Shown here: positions 14,881 through 21,961 of the stretch, piece by piece
Layout of the letters: each line of letters begins with the position of its first letter
Numbering within the stretch: the stretch's first letter is position 1
Assembly: GCA_034437795.1 (NCBI GenBank)
Contig: DAOTTI010000010.1
Location: forward strand, 1-22,015
DNA from: DAOTTI01 sp034437795
GTDB taxonomy: Bacteria; Chloroflexota; UBA11872; UBA12225
Direction of reading: 5' to 3'
DNA length: 22,015 bases
Made by a program: the position numbers and the translations under genes
Notes under the pieces: generated by a model
Database searches by the model: none
What the model saw: only the letters and a program-made list of their open reading frames with translations
What the model was told of the DNA's origin: nothing

Positions 14881-17034
14881 GTGTGGTCTGGATCATCTTA
14901 CGGGCTGTACTGGCTGCGGTACGGCGACCAGGGCAACTCAGGCAATGAGCCGCGCCCGGCCGTGAGCAGCCGGCAGATCCGACGCGTGCTGGCCTATCTG
15001 CGGCCGTACCTGGGGCGGACGGCAGGGGTACTGCTGTGCATCGCCGCCAGCGCCCTAGCGGGCCTGGTGCCGCCCCTGCTCATCCGCGAGATCATCGACG
15101 TCGCCGTGCCGCAGGGCAAGCTCACCCTGCTGAACTGGCTGGTGGCCGGCTTGATCGCCATGCCCATCCTCTCCGGCCTGATCGGCGTGCTGCAGCAGTA
15201 CCTGAACAACCTGATCGGCCAGTCGATCATGTCGGACCTGCGCCTGCAGCTCTTCGCCCACCTGCAGAAGCAGAGCCTGCGCTTCTACACCGTGACGCAG
15301 ACGGGGCAGATCATGAGCCGCGTCAACAATGACGTGGCCGGCGTGCAGAACGTCGTGACCGGCACCCTGGCCAGCATCGCCCAGAACACGGCCACCGTCT
15401 GCTTCACCATGGCCACCATCCTGTGGCTGGACTGGCGGCTGGCGCTGCTGGCGGTGGTGATCCTGCCAACGATCATCATACCGATGCGCCGCGTGGGGCG
15501 CTTCCGCAATCGTGTTGCGCGCCAGACGCAGGAGAAACAGGCGGAGGTGACGGCGTTTCTCCAGGAGCGACTGGGGATCAGCGGCTACATTCTGGCGCGG
15601 GTCTTCGGCCGGCAGAAGGATGAGCTGGCGCGGTTCCGGATGCTCAATCGCGAGCTGATGCGCCTGCAGGTACGCTCGGCGATGGTGGGGCGGTGGTTCT
15701 TTATGTTCGTCGGCGCCGTCGCCGCCATCGGCCCCGCGCTCGTGTTCTGGTTTGGCGGCCGCGAGGCGATCCAGGGCTCGATTAGCATGGGCACGGTCAT
15801 CGCCTTCGTGACCTACCTGGGGAACCTCTACCGGCCGATCGGCTCCCTGGCCAACATCTACGTTGACGTGCAGGGCGCCCTGGCCGTCTTCGACCGCATC
15901 TTCCAGTACCTGGACCTGGTGCCCGACGTGCAGGAGAAGCCAGATGCGGTGGCGCTGCCGCCGGTAAAGGGGCGGATCGTCTTCGAAGACGTGCGGTTCA
16001 CCTATCCCTCCCCGCCGCCGGGGCGGACCCCCGCGCCGGGGCAGTCGCTGGCTGAGGCGACGGCGGCCGCCGAGGGGTGGGGCGGCTTCGGGCGGGGGTT
16101 CGGCGGGCGGGGGTCGAGCGGCTTTGGCCGGAGCTCTGGAAGCTCCAGCGGCTTTGGGCGCAGCTCCAGCGGGTGGGTCGGCTCCTTCGCCGCCGCCACC
16201 GGCCTCTCCAGCGGCCGGTGGTACTCCAGCGTGGCCGATCCGCGCGAGCTGCCGCCACCACAGCCCGACGGCAGGGACGGCAGCGACGAGGCGGAGGAGG
16301 CCGAGCCGCGCCGCCGGCCGGCGCTGGACGGCGTCTCGTTCGAGATCGAGCCGGGGATGCTCGTCGCTCTGGTCGGCCCGTCCGGCGCGGGCAAGACGAC
16401 AATCACCTATCTGATCCCGCGCTTCTACGATCCAGATGAGGGACGGGTGACGCTGGACGGCTACGATCTGCGGGACGTGACGCTCGATTCCCTGGCCGCC
16501 CAGTTTGGCATCGTGACGCAGGAGAGCTTCCTGTTCCACGATACGCTGCGCAACAACCTGCTGTACGCGCGGCCGGACGCCACCGAGGCGGAGCTGGTCG
16601 CGGCCTGCAAGGCGGCGAACATCCACGACTTCATCGAGTCGCTGCCAGAGAAGTATGACACGGTGGTGGGGGAGCGTGGCTTCCGGCTCTCCGGCGGAGA
16701 GAAGCAGCGGGTGTCCATCGCGCGGGCTATTCTCAAGGACCCGCGCATCCTGATCCTGGATGAGGCCACGTCGTCGCTGGACTCCACCAGCGAGTACCTG
16801 ATCCAGCAGGCACTGCAGCCCCTGATGCGGGGGCGGACCAGCGTGGTCATCGCCCACCGCCTGTCCACGATCCTGGCGGCCGATCTGATTCTGGTCCTGC
16901 AGCAGGGCAAGGTGGTGCAGCGGGGGACGCACGCCCAACTGGTGGCGGAGGGCGGGCTCTACGGTGAGCTGTACCGCATCCAGTTCCGCGACGCCGCCCG
17001 CCGGCCGGCAGCGGTGGCGCCGGTCGGCGACTGA
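14881..17034 (+). CDS. ABC exporter half-transporter (membrane plus ATPase) with low-complexity insertion
   Basis: 717 residues. Residues about 28-335 form a six-helix type I exporter domain (RVLAYLRPYLGRTAGVLLCI at its start). The ATPase domain starts with IVFEDVRFTYP (A-loop Tyr375), is then interrupted by about 100 Gly/Ser/Phe/Pro-rich residues (377-478), and resumes with ALDGVSFEIEPG. Walker A is GPSGAGKTT (499-507), the signature LSGGEKQR (603-610), Walker B ILILDE (Asp627, Glu628) and the H-loop AHRLST. All catalytic motifs are intact, so it is expected to hydrolyse ATP and export a substrate (lipid, peptide or drug) as a homodimer or heterodimer. GTG 14881 has no clear ribosome site and may be leaderless; GTG 14962 is an alternative. 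It is controlled by the palindromic promoter upstream. Confidence 0.93.
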   Translation: MWSGSSYGLYWLRYGDQGNSGNEPRPAVSSRQIRRVLAYLRPYLGRTAGVLLCIAASALAGLVPPLLIREIIDVAVPQGKLTLLNWLVAGLIAMPILSGLIGVLQQYLNNLIGQSIMSDLRLQLFAHLQKQSLRFYTVTQTGQIMSRVNNDVAGVQNVVTGTLASIAQNTATVCFTMATILWLDWRLALLAVVILPTIIIPMRRVGRFRNRVARQTQEKQAEVTAFLQERLGISGYILARVFGRQKDELARFRMLNRELMRLQVRSAMVGRWFFMFVGAVAAIGPALVFWFGGREAIQGSISMGTVIAFVTYLGNLYRPIGSLANIYVDVQGALAVFDRIFQYLDLVPDVQEKPDAVALPPVKGRIVFEDVRFTYPSPPPGRTPAPGQSLAEATAAAEGWGGFGRGFGGRGSSGFGRSSGSSSGFGRSSSGWVGSFAAATGLSSGRWYSSVADPRELPPPQPDGRDGSDEAEEAEPRRRPALDGVSFEIEPGMLVALVGPSGAGKTTITYLIPRFYDPDEGRVTLDGYDLRDVTLDSLAAQFGIVTQESFLFHDTLRNNLLYARPDATEAELVAACKAANIHDFIESLPEKYDTVVGERGFRLSGGEKQRVSIARAILKDPRILILDEATSSLDSTSEYLIQQALQPLMRGRTSVVIAHRLSTILAADLILVLQQGKVVQRGTHAQLVAEGGLYGELYRIQFRDAARRPAAVAPVGD

Positions 17035-17110
17035 GGGGGCGGACCCCACCCCCTGGCCCCTCTCCGACACAGAGACACGGGACGCGGAGACGCCGAGACA
17101 CGGGGCGGAT

Positions 17111-17182
17111 AGCCCTCACCCCCTTTGGTCGCGTCCGCGCCGCACCCCCTGCCCCACTCCCGCACGCGGGAGAGAGGGAGGA
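17111..17182 (+). repeat. Split palindromic element
   Basis: The core AGCCCTCACCCCCTTTGG (17111-17128) is followed after 19 bases by CCGCACCCCCTGCCCCACTC and CCGCACGCGGGAGAGAGGG, where CTCCCGC/GCGGGAG form the hairpin. This looks like a core and a hairpin separated by an insertion, or two partial copies. Confidence 0.6.
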
Positions 17183-17325
17183 CGTCACCCCCTCGGCCGG
17201 GGCCGCACTGCACGCGCCACATGCGGATGTCTTGCACACGCCCCACGATGGAGACAGGCTTGCACGCCCGCGGTAGGATGACCACAGCAGGCGGTCCGTG
17301 CCGGGCGGCCGGCGGGTTGCCTGTC

Positions 17326-17397
17326 GCCAGCCAACAGTGGCGAACTATCGCCAGCCAACAGTGGCCAGTTCTAGCCAGCCAGGAGTGGTGTGCCGAT
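17326..17397 (+). repeat. Three 24-bp tandem repeats (GCCAGCCAACAGTGG)
   Basis: GCCAGCCAACAGTGG starts at 17326 and 17350, and GCCAGCCAGGAGTGG at 17374, exactly 24 bp apart; the 9-base remainder of each unit differs. They lie 108-179 bases before the oxidoreductase start. The constant 15-mer with variable remainder could be a repeated protein-binding site or a remnant of a repeat protein gene. Confidence 0.75.
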
Positions 17398-17504
17398 ACC
17401 AGCCACGTAACTGCTGAGCCGTCCTGGGCAAGACCCGTGATCCTGGCGTCACCACCAGGAGTGACCGGCGGGGCAGTTACCCAGCCACAGTGAGGAACGT
17501 TGCC

Positions 17505-18443
17505 GTGCCAGACACCACAATGCGCGCCGTCCGCATCCACGACTACGGGCCGCCGGAGGTGCTCGTGATCGAGCAGGTGCCCCGCCCTGAACCGGGCGAG
17601 GGCGAGGTGCTCGTCCGCGTGCACGCGGCCGGCGTCAATCCCATCGACTGGAAGCTTCGCCGGGGCGACATGCGTGCCTTCCGGCCTCTGCAGTTTCCCG
17701 TTACGCCGGGGTTCGACCTGGCCGGGACGGTGGAGGCGGCCGGCGCCGGCGTCACCGCCTTCCAGCCCGGCCAGGCCGTCTTCGGCTCGGGTTCGGGCGC
17801 CTATGCGGAGTATGCGGTGGCTCCCGCCGCCAACCTGGCGGCCATGCCCCGCAACCTCACCTTCGACCAGGCGGCTGCGGTGCCCATCGGGGCGCGCACG
17901 GCCTGGACGGCGCTGTTCGACGCCGCCGGCCTGCAGCCTGGGCAGCGCCTGCTCGTCAACGGCGCGGCGGGGGGCGTGGGCCACTTCGCGGTGCAGCTAG
18001 GCCGCTGGAAGGGGGCCCACGTCTCCGGCACGGCCTCCACCGCCAACGTCGAGTTCGTCCGCTCGCTGGGCGCCGATGAGGTGGTGGACTACACCGCAAC
18101 GCCAGTGGAGCAGGCGGTCCGGGACGTGGACGTGGTGCTGGACACGGTAGGCGGTCCGGGGATCCAGCGCCTGCTGCAGGTGCTGAAGCCAGGCGGAGTG
18201 ATCGTCACGATCGCGGGGCAGGTGCCCGAGGGGGCGGCGCAGGAGCGGGGCGTGCGCGTGGCGCGTCCTACCCCACCGCCGTCGCCCGGCGCCTTGCTAC
18301 AGCAGATTGCGTCGCTGATCGAGGCCGGTACGATCCGGCCCGTGGCGGGGCGGGTCTTCCCGCTGGAGGAGGTGCGGCAGGCGCACGCCCTCAGCGAGAC
18401 CGGCCACGGCCGTGGGCGCATCGTCCTGCACGTGCGCGACTGA
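17505..18443 (+). CDS. NADPH-dependent quinone oxidoreductase-like MDR protein
   Basis: 312 residues. The N-terminus MRAVRIHDYGPPEVLVIEQV and the motif VHAAGVNPIDWKLRRG are typical of the zinc-independent quinone oxidoreductase / zeta-crystallin branch. The Rossmann domain has VNGAAGGVGHFAVQL (AAGGVG at 154-159), which binds NADPH. There are no zinc-ligand cysteines. The expected reaction is NADPH-dependent reduction of a quinone or of an activated double bond in the cytoplasm. GTG 17505 is chosen because GAGGAA lies 7 nt upstream; GTG 17490 and ATG 17520 are in-frame alternatives. It converges with the PhyH gene, leaving about 100 bases between their stops. The physiological substrate is unknown. 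Confidence 0.93.
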   Translation: MPDTTMRAVRIHDYGPPEVLVIEQVPRPEPGEGEVLVRVHAAGVNPIDWKLRRGDMRAFRPLQFPVTPGFDLAGTVEAAGAGVTAFQPGQAVFGSGSGAYAEYAVAPAANLAAMPRNLTFDQAAAVPIGARTAWTALFDAAGLQPGQRLLVNGAAGGVGHFAVQLGRWKGAHVSGTASTANVEFVRSLGADEVVDYTATPVEQAVRDVDVVLDTVGGPGIQRLLQVLKPGGVIVTIAGQVPEGAAQERGVRVARPTPPPSPGALLQQIASLIEAGTIRPVAGRVFPLEEVRQAHALSETGHGRGRIVLHVRD

Positions 18444-18472
18444 GCGCCCCGCGCCGCCGGCCCGACGGCTGG

Positions 18473-18577
18473 TCAGCAGGTCACGTCCTTCCCCTCGCCT
18501 CCGTTCACTGGCGCGCCAGCCGCCGTGCCGTCACCGTTCGGGGACGTTAGCAGGTCACGTCCTTGCCCTCGCTGCCG
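18473..18577 (-). repeat. Duplicated 31-bp tail of the PhyH gene
   Basis: Positions 18473-18503 and 18547-18577 match at 27 of 31 bases, 74 bp apart. The inner copy codes for the true C-terminus SEGKDVTC and its stop (TAA). The outer copy, read on the minus strand, codes for GEGKDVTC followed by TGA. It may be the last trace of a deleted second gene copy or a slippage duplication. A 12-bp palindrome CTGGCGCGCCAG (18508-18519) lies between them. Confidence 0.85.
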
Positions 18578-19419
18578 AACACGGCCAGGCGCTCCGCCTG
18601 GCTGATGCGGGCCGCGCTCGCCGGTACGTAGACGAACTGCAAGGCGCGCCGGCGCAGGGGCGAGCTATTGGCCGGCGTGCCGTGGTGGAGCATGCTGTCG
18701 AAGAAGAGGCAGCCGCCCGGCGCCAGGGGCGCCGCCACCACGCGCGCCACGGCCACGTGGTCGTCGCAGATCTGCCAGTCGCGCCGCCGGAAGTGCACCA
18801 CCGGGCCTTCGCGGTGGCTCCCCGGGATGACGAACAGGCAGCCGTTCTCGATCGTGGCGGGGTCGAGCGCGATCCAGACGGTGACCACTTTGGCATCCAG
18901 GGGCAGGTTCCAGTAGGCGTGGTCCTGGTGCCACGGCTTCTCGCGGCCGATCCTGGGCGGCTTGATGAGCGCCTTGTTCTCGAACAGCGCCGGCTCCTCT
19001 CCGATCAGCCGGCGCACCACGGCCAGGATGTGCGGGTGCTCGGCGATTGCCTTCAGGCGCGGCTCGTAGTCGACGAAGTTGAAGATCTTGCGCACCAGGT
19101 CCTGCTTCTGGTCCGCGCTGAGGGTGGCCAGCACCTGCCGCGCCTTCGCCTCGAACTGGATGTGCCGGAAGCCGGGGTACGTGCCGTCGATCACGTCCAG
19201 CAATCCGGCCAGGGCCGACTGTACCTCCGCCGGCGAGAGCAGATTGTTGATGATCAGGAAGCCCTGGTCCTCATAGGCTGCCACATCCTCGTCGCCGAAC
19301 GAGGCGAACCCGTCGATCCCCGTGGCGATCCCATGGGGGCGGTAGAGCGCCGCGTCGTACTCCGCAGGCGCGAACTCGTCGAAGCGCACGTCGTCAAGCT
19401 TTGGTGCCGTCGCGGCCAT
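18547..19419 (-). CDS. Phytanoyl-CoA dioxygenase (PhyH) family Fe(II)/2-oxoglutarate oxygenase
   Basis: 290 residues, normal for the family. The iron-binding HxD is in KPWHQDHAYW (His164, Asp166), the distal His in SMLHHGTPANSS (His246) and the 2-oxoglutarate-binding Arg probably Arg258 in RRRALQF. VTVWIALDPATIENGCLFVI (178-198 region) and PGSHREGPVVH are PhyH hallmarks. The enzyme hydroxylates a small organic substrate using O2 and 2-oxoglutarate, in the cytoplasm; bacterial members act on very diverse compounds, so the name does not imply phytanoyl-CoA. ATG 19419 is preceded by AGGAGGAGCAGG. The ribosome site is part of a 9-nt repeat. It faces the MDR oxidoreductase and may share a pathway with it and the sulfatases. 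Confidence 0.94.
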   Translation of the reverse strand: MAATAPKLDDVRFDEFAPAEYDAALYRPHGIATGIDGFASFGDEDVAAYEDQGFLIINNLLSPAEVQSALAGLLDVIDGTYPGFRHIQFEAKARQVLATLSADQKQDLVRKIFNFVDYEPRLKAIAEHPHILAVVRRLIGEEPALFENKALIKPPRIGREKPWHQDHAYWNLPLDAKVVTVWIALDPATIENGCLFVIPGSHREGPVVHFRRRDWQICDDHVAVARVVAAPLAPGGCLFFDSMLHHGTPANSSPLRRRALQFVYVPASAARISQAERLAVFGSEGKDVTC

Positions 19420-19460
19420 CGTCCTGCTCCTCCTGGTTCTCCTGGTTCACCTGGCTGCTG
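19420..19460 (-). repeat. 9-nt-period repeat (CCAGGAGAA type) forming a ribosome site
   Basis: On the plus strand TGCTCCTCC, TGGTTCTCC, TGGTTCACC and TGGCTGCTG begin at 19425, 19434, 19443 and 19452, exactly 9 nt apart. On the minus strand this reads CCAGGTGAACCAGGAGAACC then AGGAGGAGCAGG, so the unit nearest the gene supplies the PhyH Shine-Dalgarno sequence. Confidence 0.7.
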
Positions 19461-19548
19461 ATGGCCAGCCTCGTGGCTCCCGAGGCTGCCCGCCAGCGTG
19501 CTCCTGCCATTGTAGCGCGGGGAGTCCGTATCGCCCGCATTATGCGCA

Positions 19549-19599
19549 TGCGGAGCCCTCACCCTGGCCCCCTCCCACAGGGGGGTTATTCCCCTGTGG
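19549..19599 (+). repeat. Palindromic element with a 9-bp hairpin
   Basis: The core CGGAGCCCTCACCCTGGCCC is followed by CCACAGGGG (19575-19583), the loop GGTTATT and CCCCTGTGG (19591-19599), a perfect 9-bp stem. Upstream bases CGCATTATGCGCATG resemble those preceding the copy at 9906 (CGAATTATGTGGATG), so the element extends beyond its core. Confidence 0.75.
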
Positions 19600-19674
19600 C
19601 CTCCTGTGGCGCGCCCAATGCCCACCGTGCCCACGCTGATTCTTACCCAGCGCTTACGGACGCTTAAACCGCGC

Positions 19675-19703
19675 TTGACAAATCACGGCTAGGGTTTCCC
19701 TAG
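19675..19703 (+). promoter_or_regulatory. TTGACA -35 box with adjoining CTAGGG dyad upstream of the HtrA-like gene
   Basis: A perfect consensus TTGACA lies at 19675-19680. CTAGGG-TTT-CCCTAG, a perfect 6-bp dyad, follows at 19689-19703, where the spacer and -10 would be. No good -10 hexamer is visible (CCTAGA at 18 nt spacing is the best). The arrangement suggests a regulated promoter with an operator over the -10 area. The start codon is about 70 nt downstream. Confidence 0.5.
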
Positions 19704-19774
19704 ACCCCGCCAGCCGGCGTATCCAGCGCAGCGAGACGGCGGCGCCACCGGCGCGGGGGTAGAGGGACCAGCAG

Positions 19775-20734
19775 ATGATCGATACCTCGCGCTCACCATT
19801 CGGGCGGCCAGGTAGCTACGGCGGTGAATGGCTGCCGTCCAACGTTACCGTCCTGGCACCCCCGGCATCTCCGCCGCAGGCGGAGCGCGGCGCCGCGCCG
19901 GCCGCAGGGCGGCGGGCCCGGCTTGGCGTCAGCGGGGCGCTCATCGTGGCCACCCTGCTCGCCGCCACCGGAGGCTCGGTGGCAGGGAGCCTGGCCACGC
20001 TGGCCTACGCCCAGCGCCGCCCGCTGCCCTTCGGCGGGGGATTGCTAGGCGCTACCCAGCCGGCCGCGCTGGGGACCGGCGCCTCGGGCGGGGCCAGCGC
20101 CAGCGCGCCCCTGGCTCTGAACCAGGGGATCAATCTGCCGACGCTCTACCGCCAGGTTGCCCCCGCCGTGGTGGCCATCCAGGTGACCGGCGGGCGCGGG
20201 ACCACCGGCGAAGGGTCCGGCTTCATCGTCGACGATCGCTCCCACGTGATCACGAACAACCACGTGGTGCAGGGGGCCACCCGCGTCACGCTGCGGTTCC
20301 TGGACGGGACGACGGCCTCCGCCCAGGTGGTGGCGACGGACGCCGCCAACGACCTGGCCGTCCTGCGGGCCGACATCCCCGCGGACAAACGGGCCGTCGT
20401 CCGCCTCGGCGATTCGGACACCGTCCAGCCCGGCGACGCGGCCATCGCCATGGGTAGCCCGTTCGGCTTCGAGCACTCCATCACCGCCGGCATCGTCAGC
20501 GCTGTGGACCGTGAGGTGGGGGGCTCGCGCCGCCAGGCGCCGATTGCGGGCCTGATCCAGACCGACGCGGCGATCAACCCCGGCAACTCCGGCGGGCCGC
20601 TGTTCAACGCCGCCGGCGAGGTGATCGGCGTCAACACCATGGGCGTCAGCCCCGTCAACGGGAGCGTGGGCGTGGGCTTCGCCGTCCCGATCAACGCCGC
20701 CAAGCGCCTGCTGGCGCAGGTCGCCGGCCGGTAA
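19775..20734 (+). CDS. Membrane-anchored HtrA-like trypsin-fold protease without PDZ domain
   Basis: 319 residues. A 50-residue Pro/Ala-rich cytoplasmic N-terminus precedes one membrane segment (about 51-79), then a Gly/Ala/Ser linker and an S1C protease domain (about 118-316). The triad is His163 (TNNHVV), Asp193 (NDLAVL) and Ser272 (NPGNSGGPLF). The chain ends right after the protease fold (VGFAVPINAAKRLLAQ), where DegP/HtrA proteins usually carry one or two PDZ domains; there is none and the following DNA codes for none. The role is probably quality control or regulated proteolysis outside the membrane. ATG 19775 has AGAGGGA 7 nt upstream. The promoter region has a TTGACA box and a dyad. 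It precedes a MoxR gene in the same direction. Confidence 0.94.
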   Translation: MIDTSRSPFGRPGSYGGEWLPSNVTVLAPPASPPQAERGAAPAAGRRARLGVSGALIVATLLAATGGSVAGSLATLAYAQRRPLPFGGGLLGATQPAALGTGASGGASASAPLALNQGINLPTLYRQVAPAVVAIQVTGGRGTTGEGSGFIVDDRSHVITNNHVVQGATRVTLRFLDGTTASAQVVATDAANDLAVLRADIPADKRAVVRLGDSDTVQPGDAAIAMGSPFGFEHSITAGIVSAVDREVGGSRRQAPIAGLIQTDAAINPGNSGGPLFNAAGEVIGVNTMGVSPVNGSVGVGFAVPINAAKRLLAQVAGR

Positions 20735-20767
20735 GCACCCCGCCGCCCCAGTGCCTCATTCAACCCA

Positions 20768-20811
20768 CTGAGCGCACTGCCCTACTGAACCCACTGACCT
20801 CGCTGAACCGA
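20768..20811 (+). repeat. About 9-nt-period repeat (CTGAACCCA type) between HtrA and MoxR genes
   Basis: CTG triplets begin units at 20768, 20777, 20785, 20794 and 20803 (spacings 9, 8, 9, 9), reading CTGAGCGCA, CTGCCCTA, CTGAACCCA, CTGACCTCG and CTGAACCGA. It resembles the array at 6114-6143. It fills most of the 111-base gap between two co-directional genes. Confidence 0.65.
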
Positions 20812-20845
20812 GAACCCTAGAAACCCAGAAAGGAACCAAGCGCGC

Positions 20846-21961
20846 ATGACCGTACCTTCGGCTCCCCCCGCTCCTCCTGCAGCCGCCCCGGCCGATCCTG
20901 AGCCGCCGGTGGAACGCCTCTCGCTCACCGAGCGGGCCGCGGCGCGCCAGACGCTGGAGTCAGCGCTGTTCGAGATCAAGCGGGTCATCGTTGGCCAGGA
21001 CGCCATGCTGGAGCGGGTCTTCGTTGCGCTGCTGGCCGGCGGCCACCTGCTGCTGGAGGGCGTCCCCGGCCTGGCCAAGACACTCACCATCAAGACCCTG
21101 GCCAGCGTGCTCGGCGGGACCTTCAAACGCATCCAGTTCACGCCGGACCTCGTGCCTTCAGACGTGGTGGGCACGCGTATCTACCGGCCGGACACAGGCA
21201 GCTTCGACACCGAGCTGGGCCCCGTCTTCTGCAACTTTCTCCTGGCGGACGAGATCAACCGCGCGCCGGCTAAGGTGCAGTCGGCGCTGCTGGAGGTAAT
21301 GCAGGAGCGCCAGGTGACCATCGGGCATACCACCTTCCCCGTGCCTGACCCCTTCCTGGTGCTGGCGACACAGAACCCGATCGAGAGCGAGGGTACCTAT
21401 CCCCTTCCCGAGGCGCAGGTCGACCGCTTCATGATGAAGGTCCTGGTGGACTATCCCGGCTACGGCGAGGAGCTAGACGTGGTCTACCGCTCGCTCCACA
21501 CCCCCGCCCGTCTGCGGCGCCTGGTGGAGGCGGAGGAGTTGACGCGGTATCAGCGCGCCGCCGCTGAGGTGTACGTCGATCGCATCGTCGGCGAGTACGC
21601 CGTCTCGCTGGTGATGGCCACGCGCCATCCGGAGCGCTACGACGTCGCGGACCTGGCCCCCTTCATCGCGTTCGGCGCCAGCCCGCGGGGCTCGATCAAC
21701 CTCGTCCACGCCGCGCGTGCCCTGGCGTTCCTGCGCGGGCGCGACTACGCCCTGCCCCAGGACGTGCAGGAGATCGCCAAGGACGTGCTGCGCCATCGCA
21801 TCGTCCTGACCTATGAGGGCCTGGCCGACGGGCTGAGCGCGGACGCGCTGCTGGACCGCATTCTCGCCGCCATCCCCGCGCCACGCATCGACCTAGCCAG
21901 GTCCAGCGCCAGCGCCGAGAAGAGGACGGCCGACCAATGGACCCCCGCCAGGATCGCCTAG
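20846..21961 (+). CDS. MoxR-family AAA+ ATPase
   Basis: 371 residues, slightly longer than usual because of a Pro/Ala-rich first 22 residues. Walker A is GVPGLAKT (72-79), Walker B FLLADEINRAP (Asp135, Glu136), sensor 1 ATQNP (174-178), and EAQVDRF (189-195) is the MoxR-typical segment; a C-terminal lid domain follows (HPERYDVADLAPFIAFGASP). MoxR proteins act as chaperone-like ATPases that help assemble or activate partner proteins, commonly with DUF58 and von Willebrand A-domain proteins coded next door. ATG 20846 has AGGAA 10 nt upstream. The 3' end overlaps a following start codon (21937) by 25 bases. The HtrA-like protease gene lies upstream in the same direction. Confidence 0.95.
   Translation: MTVPSAPPAPPAAAPADPEPPVERLSLTERAAARQTLESALFEIKRVIVGQDAMLERVFVALLAGGHLLLEGVPGLAKTLTIKTLASVLGGTFKRIQFTPDLVPSDVVGTRIYRPDTGSFDTELGPVFCNFLLADEINRAPAKVQSALLEVMQERQVTIGHTTFPVPDPFLVLATQNPIESEGTYPLPEAQVDRFMMKVLVDYPGYGEELDVVYRSLHTPARLRRLVEAEELTRYQRAAAEVYVDRIVGEYAVSLVMATRHPERYDVADLAPFIAFGASPRGSINLVHAARALAFLRGRDYALPQDVQEIAKDVLRHRIVLTYEGLADGLSADALLDRILAAIPAPRIDLARSSASAEKRTADQWTPARIA

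Larger units (their letters stand above)
17035..17504. other. Repeat-filled gap between ABC transporter and oxidoreductase
   Basis: It contains a GACACGGG/GACGCGGAG-type simple repeat (17066-17105), a palindromic element (17111-17182) and three 24-bp tandem repeats (17326-17397). An open frame through the 24-bp repeats codes for ASQQW-like units but lacks a start signal and family, so I do not call a gene. Confidence 0.6.

Noticed and set aside
15055..17070. 671-codon minus-strand open frame opposite the ABC transporter
   Set aside because: Long antisense frames are expected at this GC content. The plus strand has all ABC motifs, and the minus product is His/Gln/Arg-rich without any domain.
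17326..17397. Possible CRISPR array
   Set aside because: Only three units with 9-base variable parts; too short for spacers, and no cas gene is present.
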